DNA from: Filobasidium wieringae
Taxonomy: Eukaryota; Basidiomycota; Tremellomycetes; Filobasidiales; Filobasidiaceae
DNA length: 64,000 bases
Direction: 5' to 3'
NCBI GenBank assembly: GCA_001600055.1
Contig: BCIV01000006.1
Coordinates: forward strand, 868,001-932,000
Each line of letters opens with the position of its first letter. The first letter of the stretch is position 1. This document shows, one piece after another, positions 54,212 to 64,000 of the stretch. Below the pieces are notes generated by a model that made no database searches, had not been told where the DNA came from, and was given only the letters and a program-made list of their open reading frames with translations. A program made the position numbers and the translations under genes.

Positions 54212-56101
54212 ATGGGACAAGGGAACCGAAATCACTCGAACGACGGGTACTCGGTCGAGCCAACAAACGATTATGGGAGGGTCAATTCTATGGTAAATCT
54301 AAACGTTCGTGAAAGATTCGCTGTAAACTGACAATCGAGTCGTACAAAGGAAACAACAAGACCTCGTCGAGCCACACTAGAATCGCAACCACTCCATGTC
54401 GGATTCGATATAGATGATAAACCACCTCAAACTATAGGAGCTGCCTTCGGAAATCACCCTCAAGCACCGCAATCTGATTATCATCAGCGGGACGGTCGAG
54501 ATCACTCTGCTTATGAGCCTCAAGACAACAGGTCGAGCTTAGGAAGCAGGTTCTCGGAAGCGTTCGAAGAGATTGTGGGAAAGCCAGAACAACAGGCTGG
54601 GTTGGATGAAGCTTTGATACGGATGAAGAAGAAAGCATATGTCAAAGATGCTTCTATTACTGGCTTATTCGTGCTGTCATGGTGAGTCTTGATATCACCA
54701 TTCTCCCGTTTGGGAAACAGTCTCAACTCTCGACTCAATTTGCAGGTACTTTTTTGCTACCCTTCTATCAGTATACAACAAATGGATGTTTGCACCAGAG
54801 TACTACAACTTCCCATACCCTCTGTTCGTAACGATGTGCCATCAGATCATCCAATTCGGCCTCGCTGTGCTTGTTAGACGGATTTGGCCCGCCTTGAAAC
54901 CCAAGGAAAGACCTAATAAGGACAACTATGTGTGAGCGTGATCCGTTCTCACGTAACAGCGACAGAAAGCTAAAAAGTCTCGAATGATACAGTAAAAAGG
55001 TCATCCCCGCTGCAGTCTCAACAGGACTGGACATCGGATTGTCAAACCTGAGCTTGAAAACGGTCACTTTGACTCTATATAGTGAGTCAGGAGCCAGATC
55101 GTACAGTGCATACTCAACCTTAGCTGACGCGCTTTCCCATTTTAGCCATGTGCAAATCATCTACCCTCATCTTTGTCCTGATGTTCGCATTCATCTTCCA
55201 TCTAGAAGCCTACTCTGTCCGCCTTATCCTAGTGATCTCTTGCATCTCTGTTGGAGTCTTCCTCATGGTCTTCAACGCGACTACAGTATCCATCCCTGGA
55301 ATCGTGATGATCTTTTCCGCATCCGCCATGGCGGGTCTTCGATGGGCCCTCACCCAGCTGGCTATGCACAAGAAGGAAATGGGAATGACCAATCCTTTCG
55401 CGACAATATACTGGCTAGCTCCCGTGATGGCTGTAACACTGGGGATGGTCAGTCTACCGGTAGAAGGATGGATCGGAATGTTCAGCGGGAGCTTCTTTGA
55501 AGGTTTCAAGGCGATTCAAACCTGTGGGTTCATTCTGCTACCAGGCGGGGTTGCTTTTGCCATGGTAGCGAGCGAGTACTAGTGAGTAGGCGAGACGTTT
55601 CGTTTCCTCTGGCCTGGGTTCTCATCGACTTCACGGGGCACTTTGTAGTATCATCCAACGAGCTGGAATTGTACCGCTTTCCATCGCGGGTATTTTCAAG
55701 GAAGTCACTACCATCGCCATCTCTTCCTGGATCTTTGGTGATCAGCTCACGCGACTGAACGAGGTCGGGGTAGTCGTCACTCTTTGTGGTAAGCAAGTTT
55801 GTTCTCGAGCAGGAAGTGTCACTCGACTGATCGGTTTGGCCGCGTAGGTATCGCTACCTACTCGTACCACAAGTACCAAAAGACCATTCACGGCGTTACC
55901 GATGACCACGGCGTGTCAGACGGGCGACCTAGCGAAGGTGACGGCTTCGCCCCACTTCCGGGAGTCGAGGAGGGAGATATCCGAATGACGGGTCGGCGAT
56001 CTCGGGAAGATCGCGACATGTATGTGTTGGGTGAGGAAGACGAGGATGATGATGGTCGACGACGACCGCACGATCAGGTGTATATGGGGAGTACGAGGTA
56101 G
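54212..56101 (+). CDS. Triose-phosphate/nucleotide-sugar transporter (SLC35C2-like)
   Basis: Membrane transporter of the drug/metabolite superfamily, TPT branch. The ATG at 54212 gives MGQGNRNHSNDGYSVEPTND and a soluble N-terminal arm with SRFSEAFEEIVGKPEQQAG. Membrane spans follow in separate exons: ITGLFVLSWYFFATLLSVYN with KWMFAPEYYNFPYPLFVTMC, VIPAAVSTGLDIGLSNLSLK, MCKSSTLIFVLMFAFIF, LILVISCISVGVFLMVFNAT, ALTQLAMHKKEMGMTNPFA, CGFILLPGGVAFAMVASEY and IVPLSIAGIFKEVTTIAISS. GIATYSYHKYQKTI ends the last helix, a pattern shared with SLC35C2-type proteins. The tail is highly acidic (LGEEDEDDDGRRRPHDQ). Likely located in the Golgi or ER; substrate not predictable. Seven or so introns; stop at 56099-56101. 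Confidence 0.85.
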
Positions 56102-56202
56102 TTGTATCTACGTGTATGGATTTAGTATTGATATAGATGCATTTGACGATCGACCTTGTACCCCAGGACGCGCATATATATGGAAAACATGGAGATCATT
56201 TC

Positions 56203-58466
56203 CTAAAGGCTTTTCAACGCTAGGAGGATGGCGATAAACCCGATGACCCGGACTGGCCAGCTCAGACCTGGATGTGTCTGCACAGACCCGTTCTGACTAC
56301 CCGCCGCGCCCCCTCTACTCCTCCCTTTACCTTCTTCTTGAGGGACCATCGCGCTCGTCCCATTCACACTCCAACCGCCTCCGATCCCTTGCCCGTTGCT
56401 CGACCCGTTCTGCGCGGTCAGGACCCTCATGGGGGGCGGGGATTGTCCGGGTTGAACGGGCTGGAAGACTTTGATATAGTTGATCAACCAGATCGTGTTC
56501 TTCATGTTCGCCTGTAAGAACCGAAGCGAGTGGAGATGAGTAACGAGGACGTCTTACTTGAGCAAAGAGGGTGGGATGGTTACGGGGTCGGCGATCTGTT
56601 CGGCGCATGTTCCGGGACAATGACCGGTCGCTAAACAACACCCCGTCCGACCCCAGTCAGCTCCCCGTTCCCAAACAGCTCAAAACGACTCATGCTCACC
56701 CGCATAACTCCCCCCCGCCCAATCACCTACGAGCCCAACATTCGGTAAACCGGATCATCGAGTGTATCTCCCTGACTTTCCGCGTGAACACGTACCGCAT
56801 AGATTGACAGTCAAGACTAGTTGGTTGTCCTTGAAATACCTCCCTATATCGCACGTCGAGGCGTCGTAGGCCATACTAGGTAGACCCCTACGAGTGGTTA
56901 ACAATGAGCAGATCAGTTGAGCCAGTTTCCGATGTGGAGTCAGAGGGGCGTTTACCATGATCCCGGGTTGGGGGTTTCGGTGGATATACTTTTTCACGGA
57001 AGAGGGTTATTCCCCAAGACCATGTGTTTGCGGGGTGATGGAAAGGAACGCTTACTCCAAAGGGATCCCATTCCTCGGGAATTCCCCTTTTCCAAAAACA
57101 AAAAAGAACAAAAAACAAACAAACAGGGTTATCAATCGAAACAACCCGTTCACGCCGCTGGGACGAAACCTCAAACAAGGTTTCAGGACATACAGATCCT
57201 GATCCCCTCTGGGTCCCATAACAAGACGAAAACCCCGCCTCCGTCCTCGTTGAAAGGCTGGCCGTAGGAACGGATGGAAGGGGAGACGATGCCGCACCCC
57301 GTCTTCCCTGTGCGTGGAGGTGGGTGGTTGGTTGACGGACAGGCACGTTTGGTTGGTTCGTGTTGGGTTGGGGGATGTGAAGAGAGGAGCTTACCGGAAG
57401 TACTATCGCAGTCCGTCTCCTACCCGACCATCCATCGCCAACCCAACCAGACCAAATCGAACCGCAACGAAACGAAACGAAACGAAACGAAACGAAACGA
57501 ATTCAACATCCCCGATAAAAAAACCTCAACGCCCTTTCCCTCCAGACTCTCGATCAGATTCAGATGGTTGGGAAGACCTACACCCGTGATCCCACCGTAC
57601 CCGCCCGAGCGATCCAGAACACATCCGGGGGTAGAATGACTGGGGCGTGTCGGGGTTTATTTAGTACCTCGTTGTTCCTGGGAGTGGGGGGACGGGTGTA
57701 GGGAGTGGGGAATGGGGAATGGTGAAGGGTGGGGGGGGACGTACATTGTGGCTTGGCTGTGCGTGGTGAGTGGGGTGGTATTTATTAGATGAGGATGGTG
57801 AGAAGGGAACTGAAGAGAAGATAGAAGGGGGACGTACTTGGAAGTCCGATCTTGTATCCCTTCCTACCATGTCAAGCCGCGTAAGATCGATCCATTTAGC
57901 CGCTGTGATGGTGCTTTGACGGTATGGAATGGTACTTGCGACTATATCGATTTCCCCCTGTTCGAAGCGATGATATTGATATGCTTATCAAGGGACGGAG
58001 CGGATGAAGAGATGAGAGATGAGATGAGGGACGTACGTAGAGTGGCCATTCAGCTCCGTAACCTAGTGTCCAAACTATCCCGTTCGAAGGAAAGAAAGCA
58101 GGAACACCACATAACGTTGACCAACGACGTCGCAGCGCGATCATACGAGACAGACCACTCACAGGCTGGCCAAACGCCACATCCCCAAGGCATCAGCCCG
58201 AAATCGGCCACGAAGAGTCCCCCATCCCAAACCGCCTTGCTCTGTAACCTCACGCTATCCCTCTTCTGCCCGGGTTCCAAGCTCGTCCACCCGTCCGCCT
58301 GGATCCCCGGGGTCCCGTCCGTGGTCCAGAACGCCAGGCCTCGCGAGAAGGCCAAGGATGAGGGGAGGTAGGTCACTTGACCGTTGGAAGGGTCGGGAGA
58401 GGTGTAGAAGGTGAAATCGTCGAAGAACGTTTGGTTGGAGTAGCTGTGTTGGAGCGCGTACGGCAT
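56203..58466 (-). CDS. GH16 beta-glucanase-like protein, probably GPI-anchored
   Basis: Glycoside hydrolase family 16, laminarinase-like, acting on beta-glucans at the cell wall. At least eight small exons rebuild the fold: MPYALQHSYSNQTFFDDFTF, GQKRDSVRLQSKAVWDGGLF, ADFGLMPWGCGVWPA, GEIDIEGIQDRTS (catalytic E-x-D-x-E with the 79-nt intron removed), NQAT then IHSTPGCVLDRSGGYGG, GCGIVSPSIRSYGQPFNEDG, GGVFVLLWDPEGIRIWEFPR, STCDIGRYFKDNQLVLTVNL and NTIWLINYIKVFQPVQPGQS. The Ser/Gly-rich C-terminus ends in the hydrophobic tail SWPVRVIGFIAILLALKSL, typical of a GPI-anchor signal. The 5' end is unresolved: the frame stays open upstream of the ATG at 58466 and I found no clear signal peptide, so an upstream exon is likely. 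Several introns are C-rich on the coding strand (G-rich on +), and one holds a pentanucleotide repeat. Confidence 0.85.
57465..57501 (+). repeat. (AACGA)n pentanucleotide repeat inside a GH16 intron
   Basis: About seven tandem AACGA units, read as CGTTT units on the GH16 coding strand. By the rebuilt exon structure it lies between the exon encoding PGCVLDRSGGYGG and the one preceding GCGIVSPS, so it is intronic. Confidence 0.8.
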
Positions 58467-59213
58467 TTCGAGTGTGGAGCGAGGGGGGATCGGGGCGTTG
58501 GGGGCGTTGCGGGAGGAGGAAAAGGTGGGAACGAGTATCGTTTGGATATGCTCAGAGGGAGATATTTCCTGATTGGGAATGATTTATGATCAATGATGAT
58601 CATGGTCGATCGAATCGATGCATCCTTTGAACGTATTGTCTCCAGTTGAAGGACCATCTACGCTGAAACACGACCTCGACTTGAAACTTCGGTACCAATT
58701 CCCATCCTCACCCGTTGGCCCATCACCGTCAGCCATCCACCGATTCTAGATCCCCACCGAGCTACGGCCCATTGCGCTAGAGCGAAAACCCATGGGAGGA
58801 CAACAACGGTAGATCCAGGAACCAATTCTCAAACCCAACACGCGAGCTCCGATCCCTCTCGCACCTCCCCGTCGCCCTTTCCGCGCTGGACCTCCCTGGC
58901 CGCTCTTTTCCCTTTTTTGCTTCCAAACGTGAACTAAGACAAGGAAATCACGTCACCGCTGAGAGATAAACTTAAGGTTCTAGATACACGTCGCTCGTTT
59001 CCATCGCATCGCATCGTTCCTTTTTCCGGACGCGCGCTGGGGTTGATAACGATTCTGCAAAGTGCGAAGGTGGACATCGCTCACGGTTCAAGCGTACGCT
59101 CCTGGTAGTACTCTTGATCCCCCAACCTCCCCCCTCTTCTTCCTCTCCACCAACCAACACACACACCCTCTCCCTCTCACTCATCCCTCCAAACCTCCCA
59201 TCCACTCCCCCCA
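58467..59213. other. Divergent region between the GH16 gene and the GDP-mannose transporter
   Basis: Probably contains the missing first exon of the GH16 gene (minus strand, left part) and the pyrimidine-rich leader of the transporter (59100-59213, rich in CCT/CTC). Neither a signal-peptide exon nor a TATA element could be fixed with confidence. Confidence 0.4.
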
Positions 59214-61368
59214 ATGTCCCGCCCTTCATCCCGTCCAGGATCACCCGGACCTGCCTCTCCCCGTACTTCCGCCGTCCCCAACCTGGCTCAATATGCGGCC
59301 GACGCCAAGATCAGTAGTCATAGGGGGGAAGAAGGGTTGATGCCTAGTAATAGCCAGGGTCAGGCTCAGGCGCCGCCTGTTAATGGTTGTGAGTGTTTGG
59401 GGCTTGGGTCGGTTTGCTTTGGTTTGGGTTGGGTTGGGGGTTTGTGAAGCGGTCGATCTTTGAATACATCCTACCCCTTCTACCTCTTCCACTCTTTCTC
59501 TTCGTCTCGTTTCCAATCCCCCCCCACCCGTGTTACCATCTATCATCCCATCCAAAACTGTACACTCGATCTACCCTCCCGAGCACGGTCGCACGGTCGT
59601 CGGAAGCGATTTCTCGAAAGCGAGAACGCGAAGGCGGACATGGGATGATATTTTCCCTGCGAGAGGGGCCGGGTGGGAACGTGAGGGGAGCACGGGGACA
59701 CGTTGGATGAGGCGCAGTACGGGATGGGTGATGGGGGATGTGACGATGGGACTGCATCGAATGACCAGTCGAGACCAGTCGAGACTGGATAGACTGGATG
59801 GAATCGGATTGGACCGCTTGAATCGTTTGGAACAGAATTCGAACTGATCATCCTCCGTTCATTCCCACTTGCTTTCCCTCACCCCTCGCACCCACTCGGA
59901 TCTCTCGAATCTACGGTTCTACGGTCCTCATCATGTCGACTTCATCCACCTCGAACCTCCCCGTGACCGCTCCCGCGACGGCCACTTCAGTCCTCCCCAT
60001 CTTGGCTTACTGCGGTGCTAGTATCATGATGACCGTCGTCAACAAAGTCAGTGTGCATCTCGTCTACGTGATTCGGTGGATATCGTCTAACCACCTCACC
60101 CCCTCGACCACCTCGCGCAGTTCGTCGTCTCGGGTCATCATTTCAGCATGACCTTCCTCCTCCTGACCATCCAATCCGTCGTCTGTTGTGGATCGGTGTT
60201 CATCGTGAAGAAGATGGGGATCATCACGTTCAGGGACTTTGATATGAAGGACGCAAAGGCTTGGTTCCCCATCAGTGCGCTTTTGGTCTCTGTCATTTAC
60301 ACGGGGAGTAAGAGTTTGGTGAGTGCAGAACGAACGCCCGGCGCGGGTTCACGCAGGGCAGGATGGGACCGTGTTCAGGGCTGATCGACGACAAGTGCGC
60401 CCCGCCCCGTTCGATAGCAATTCCTTTCGATCCCCGTCTACACCATCTTCAAGAACCTGACGATCATCCTCATCGCTTACGGCGAAGTGATCTGGTTCGG
60501 TGGACACGTCACCGGACTCACCCTGGTCTCCTTTGTCCTCATGGTCGGTTCCTCCATCATCGCCGCCTGGTCGGACATTTCGAACGCCATGGCCGCTTCG
60601 GCCGGGGCCATCGTGGACCCTACCACCGGCGCTGAACTCCCTCTCGTCCCCGGTGGCGGCCTGTTGGCGAACATCAACGTCGGTTACCTCTGGATGGCCA
60701 TGAACTGCGTCTTCTCCGCCGCTTACGTGTTGAGCATGAGGAAGAGGATCAAGGTCACCGGGTTCAAGGATTGGGATAGCATGTTCTATAACAACCTGTT
60801 GTGTATCCCCGTACTCATCGTCGCTTCCGTCGTCGTCGAGGATTGGGGCGCGGAGAACTTGAACTTGAACTTGTGAGTCCGGGAATCGGGGGTGGAGAGG
60901 GATCGAAGCGGAACGTTCCTCATCCTCTCTTTTTCTTCCTCCCGCTCAGCCCCGCCGAGACTCGTGGGTTCTTGTTGTTCGCCATGTGTTTCTCCGGAGC
61001 CGCCGCCGTCTTTATCAGTTACACTACCGCTTGGTGTATCCGAACCACCTCTTCCACCACCTACTCGTAAGTCCCGGCCGCACCGGTTCACAAGTCATCA
61101 TCCACTGACACCCACACCCACACCTCCTCTGGTCTCGGTCTTGATTTCTTGCGCTCACAGCATGGTCGGAGCCCTCAACAAACTCCCCGTGGCCGCCTCG
61201 GGTATGATCTTTTTCGGGGATCCCGTAAACTTCGGATCGGTCTCCGCCGTAGGGACCGGGTTCGTCGCCGGACTCGTCTACGCCGTGGCCAAGCAGAACC
61301 AGAGCAAGATCGAGAAGGCTAAACAGGCCAAGTTGGCCAATGGGTACCCCTTGAGGGAGAAGTCGTAG
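59214..61368 (+). CDS. Golgi GDP-mannose transporter (Vrg4/Gmt type)
   Basis: Antiporter that brings GDP-mannose into the Golgi lumen for mannosylation of proteins, lipids and (in cryptococci) capsule polysaccharide. Exon 1 from the ATG at 59214 gives [25 protein letters not shown] and joins in phase to [18 protein letters not shown]. Further exons: [120 protein letters not shown] and [20 protein letters not shown]. The GALNK signature binds GDP-mannose. The protein ends [13 protein letters not shown] with the stop at 61366-61368. An alternative start at 59933 ([19 protein letters not shown]) also reads in frame into the first span. Immediately followed by phosphomannomutase on the same strand. 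Confidence 0.93.
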
Positions 61369-61987
61369 AGCGTCGTCTTTGAGCGCTGCGAGCCCCGAGC
61401 CGAGTAGGGGGGCTGAACGGGGGGGCGAGGGGGGGGGGGATGATCGGAGAGGTTATAGATATCCGAAAGTCTCCCGACTCGCCCAGGTGTCGAACAGGGT
61501 TCAGGGGGAGGTCGAAAGAAGGACTTTCGATCGGATGTGGAAGGATCGACGACCGAGATGTGCACTTTTTTTTATCCTGTTATACATTCGTTTTCACATG
61601 CCTTTTTTTACCGTGCGTTTTTTGTGCATCTTGCCCCCCACCCCTCTTGTTCGATTGACCGCTCGTACGGATGGACGAGTGGGCAGTGGGAAGGGGTCTG
61701 AGGAAGGTATATACGACAGAATACATTCGTTTCTTGATCGGAACTGTGTGGCCTCGAGCTTGTGCCCTGTGCTCGTCCGCTTCCGGTCTCGCAGGTAAAA
61801 ATAAGGTTCCGACGCGAGTTTTGAATTTCCACGTTGACGCGAAATATAAACAGAGCAGACTGCAACTTGCAACTTGACCTGATGCACCACCTATCACTGC
61901 CACACCACGTATACTTCCCACCACCTCCTGTCTCCCTCCCTCCTGCTCTCACTACATACACCCTCACACAGCACACACACACCAACA
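61369..61987. other. Intergenic between the GDP-mannose transporter and phosphomannomutase
   Basis: Begins with long G runs (6, 7 and 11 G at 61407-61439), then T-rich 3' UTR-like sequence, and ends in a C/A-rich leader with a CA run just before 61988. No exon is recognised. Confidence 0.5.
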
Positions 61988-63186
61988 ATGTCCCTTGGAA
62001 ACGATAAAGTCCCAGCTGGTACCGGTCTCTTCGCGGACAGGGCTCGACCCAAGACTATCTGCATGTTGTAAGTCCTGTTCGTTTCTCTTCGAACGAGAGT
62101 GCTTGTCCTGACATGACCATTGCTATCGCAGCGATGTAGACGGTACTTTGAGTTTGGCCAGGCAGGTAAGTCTTTCTCAAGTCAACACGTACGTTTGTGC
62201 ACGCGGTACTGATTCGACCTACTATTACCAGTCCGCCAAGCCCGAGATGATCCAGCTCCTCAAGGACCTCCGTAAAGAATGCGTCATCGCCTTTGTCGGA
62301 GGATCCGATCTCGTCAAGATCGACGAACAGCTCACTCACGATGGGATCCCCGCCATCCAAGATTTCGACTACGGGTTCGCCGAGAACGGTCTGACCGCTT
62401 ACAAGATGGGGGAAAAGTTGTCCAGCGCTAGTTTCATCCAGCACGTCGGGGAGGAGGATTACAAGAGGATGGTCAAGTTCATCTTGCACTACATTGCTGA
62501 TTTGGATACTCCTATCAAGAGGTGAGTCGATGGCTTTGCTGTCTCGAGGTGTTGCGTAGCTGACTCGAATCGCACGCCTTAGGGGTACTTTCATCGAGTA
62601 CCGAAACGGGATGATCAACGTCTCCCCTGTTGGACGAAACGCCTCGTAAGTGTTGCAGCTTCCCGTTTCTCTGACAAACCAGAAAACAACCAATAACCTG
62701 CCTTTTTACAGTCACAAGGAACGAGACGAATTTGAGGCCTGGGACAAGCAGACCAAATGCCGAGCCACTTTCATCGAGGCCTTGAAGAAAGAGTTTGCTA
62801 GCCTCAACTTCACTTACTCTATCGGTGGACAGATCTCTTTCGACGTTTTCCCAGAGGGTGAGTTCAACTGGTCTTTCCAAGAATAGAGTCTAGAACGGTC
62901 GACTGATTTAATCTTTCTGGGATAGGCTGGAACAAGACTTACTCTTTGCGTCATATCGAGTCTGAGGGATTCGAAGAGATTCACTTCTTCGGTGACAAGG
63001 TCAGTCACGAACGAACCTCTCCACCTAGCAGAAGCGTAAGAATTTACGTCCCCCTTCTAATAGACCTACCAAGGAGGAAACGATTACGAGATCTTCAGCG
63101 ATTCCCGAACGATCGGTCACACCGTCACCAACCCGGACGACACCATGAAGATCCTCAGGGAGTTGTTCTTCACCGACAAGAAGTAG
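61988..63186 (+). CDS. SEC53: Phosphomannomutase (Sec53/PMM)
   Basis: Cytosolic HAD-superfamily enzyme converting mannose-6-phosphate to mannose-1-phosphate, the precursor of GDP-mannose. Spliced from about seven exons, about 265 residues. The ATG at 61988 gives [18 protein letters not shown], followed by [20 protein letters not shown] (nucleophile Asp in DVDGT), [58 protein letters not shown] (cap substrate site), [40 protein letters not shown] (metal-binding Asp) and [19 protein letters not shown], ending FFTDKK with the stop at 63184-63186. All PMM motifs are intact. Adjacent to and codirectional with the GDP-mannose transporter, the next user of its pathway product. Confidence 0.97.
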
Positions 63187-63799
63187 AACGCTCTTGACGA
63201 GCTGTAACAGTCAAGTTCAAGGGAGGGACGTTACGATATAGAGGTCTCCCTTGCTTGTCATTCCTTTTTCCTTCTTCTTTTGGGGTGTCGGGCGCTTTTA
63301 CGCATGGTTGGGCGCAATGTATGATTTCATTTCATTTTCTCTGATTTTGAAAGTGGGCATTGGCAACTTGTGCAGAAGGGGCCAATAATGATGCTTTTAA
63401 CCTTTCTTGGATGTGACATGCAGTCACGGTTGAGCACTTGGATTGACAGGATGTTCTCAATCGTTTATATGCAAATCAGTGAATCATTTCATGTACCAGC
63501 CTTGCTATCTCAGAAGATACCAGAGCGTCCAGAGCCTGTATATTTGGAAATGGTGGGTAGTGAGATCGCAATACTTCAAATCTTGCATGGTTTCCTTCAC
63601 TTCTAGATACGATCTGCATCGTCCTTACTCCAAAGCAGCTCTATCAATTAAACCGAGCTCTATGTATCCGCCTCTAGGCAGCGGTCTATGATAAGCGAGC
63701 AACCGCCACTCGATACCGCGAGATCGAGCTGCGGAAACAAGGCGGTTGGTGGTTGCAGATTGTGTGATTTTCGATCAGGCAGTGGCCCGTTTTGTTACA
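63187..63799. other. 3' flank of phosphomannomutase, convergent with the edge gene
   Basis: T-rich sequence just after the stop (63255-63300) fits a 3' UTR. The short open frames have no coding signature. The region separates two convergent genes. Confidence 0.5.
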
Positions 63800-64000
63800 T
63801 CATCTCCTCGTATCCTGCGCAACTTCGACCGGCGACATGTCTCTTAATGACTCGTCCACCCGTGCGACCCGATCTCTTCGTTTCCGTACCATCTCCTCGA
63901 CCCCTCTCACTCCAGCAAGTCCGACACCTTCGACCTGTCCAACAAGCCTCTCCAAATCCATACCTAAATCCTCCTCTAGCCCTTGTTCCACCCTTTCCCA
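63800..64000 (-). CDS. C-terminal exon of an unidentified gene, cut by the window edge
   Basis: Open from the window edge to a stop at 63800-63802 on the minus strand. The visible 66 residues include EDLGMDLERLVGQVEGVGLA, GVRGVEEMVRKRRDRVARVD and ESLRDMSPVEVAQDTRR, a charged amphipathic helix with heptad-like spacing, probably coiled coil. The composition looks like genuine coding sequence. Too little is present to name the gene. Confidence 0.5.
   Translation of the reverse strand, partial: WERVEQGLEEDLGMDLERLVGQVEGVGLAGVRGVEEMVRKRRDRVARVDESLRDMSPVEVAQDTRR

Overview
The window is nuclear DNA of a fungus, most likely a basidiomycete yeast of the Tremellomycetes (the Cryptococcus/Kwoniella group). 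Evidence: nearly every gene is split by many short introns (about 50-80 nt, GT..AG, with CTAAC/CTGAC/CTAAT-like branch sites); the gene set is fungal (Pma1 proton pump, Zn2Cys6 regulator, eIF6, Rfc3, Rif1, GH16 glucanase, Golgi GDP-mannose transporter with a phosphomannomutase); and proteins carry long Ser/Pro/Gln-rich disordered arms. No rRNA, convincing tRNA, CRISPR or transposon was found. The species call is an inference.

Layout. 0.7-3.7 kb: FGGY carbohydrate kinase (+). 3.8-5.1 kb: unresolved coding-like stretch. 5.5-6.5 kb: eIF6 (-). 7.1-7.8 kb: orphan 150-residue protein (+). 8.2-12.8 kb: about 1,400-residue orphan protein (-) ending in an RNase H fold. 13.1-14.2 kb: cytochrome c oxidase subunit VIa (+). 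15.4-15.7 kb: 75-residue SCOC-like coiled-coil protein (-). 16.1-17.9 kb: Rfc3 (+) with an unusual N-terminal extension. 20.0-23.5 kb: Pma1 H+-ATPase (+) behind a 2.1-kb gene-poor upstream region. 24.1-25.6 kb: Mtf2-like mitochondrial protein (-). 25.9-27.5 kb: KH-domain protein (+). 27.8-29.2 kb: disordered protein (-). 29.5-33.5 kb: MDR reductase fold with a roughly 890-residue disordered N-terminus (-). 35.1-41.9 kb: Rif1 (+), reading in frame into a Hal3/PPCDC-type flavoprotein. 42.0-46.8 kb: protein kinase (-). 50.4-53.9 kb: Zn2Cys6 transcription factor (+). 54.2-56.1 kb: triose-phosphate/nucleotide-sugar transporter (+). 56.2-58.5 kb: GH16 glucanase (-). 59.2-61.4 kb: GDP-mannose transporter (+). 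62.0-63.2 kb: phosphomannomutase (+). 63.8-64.0 kb: 3' end of another gene (-).

Functional threads. Several genes serve DNA replication and the cell cycle (Rfc3, Rif1, a kinase). ACGCGT boxes of the MluI cell-cycle type lie upstream of each, with three in 24 bp upstream of Rif1. The right end is a glycan and cell-surface neighbourhood: sugar transporter, GH16, GDP-mannose transporter, phosphomannomutase.

The most striking observation is that the Rif1 frame continues, through two canonical in-phase introns and without a stop, into a Hal3-like domain. Rif1 recruits protein phosphatase 1 (this one has a SILK motif), and Hal3 proteins are known regulators of the PP1-like phosphatase Ppz1. The Hal3-like domain has lost the Cys and Asn needed for decarboxylase activity but keeps the His. 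A single Rif1-Hal3 polypeptide would be an unusual phosphatase-regulatory architecture. Two separate close-packed genes remain possible, and only transcript data can decide.
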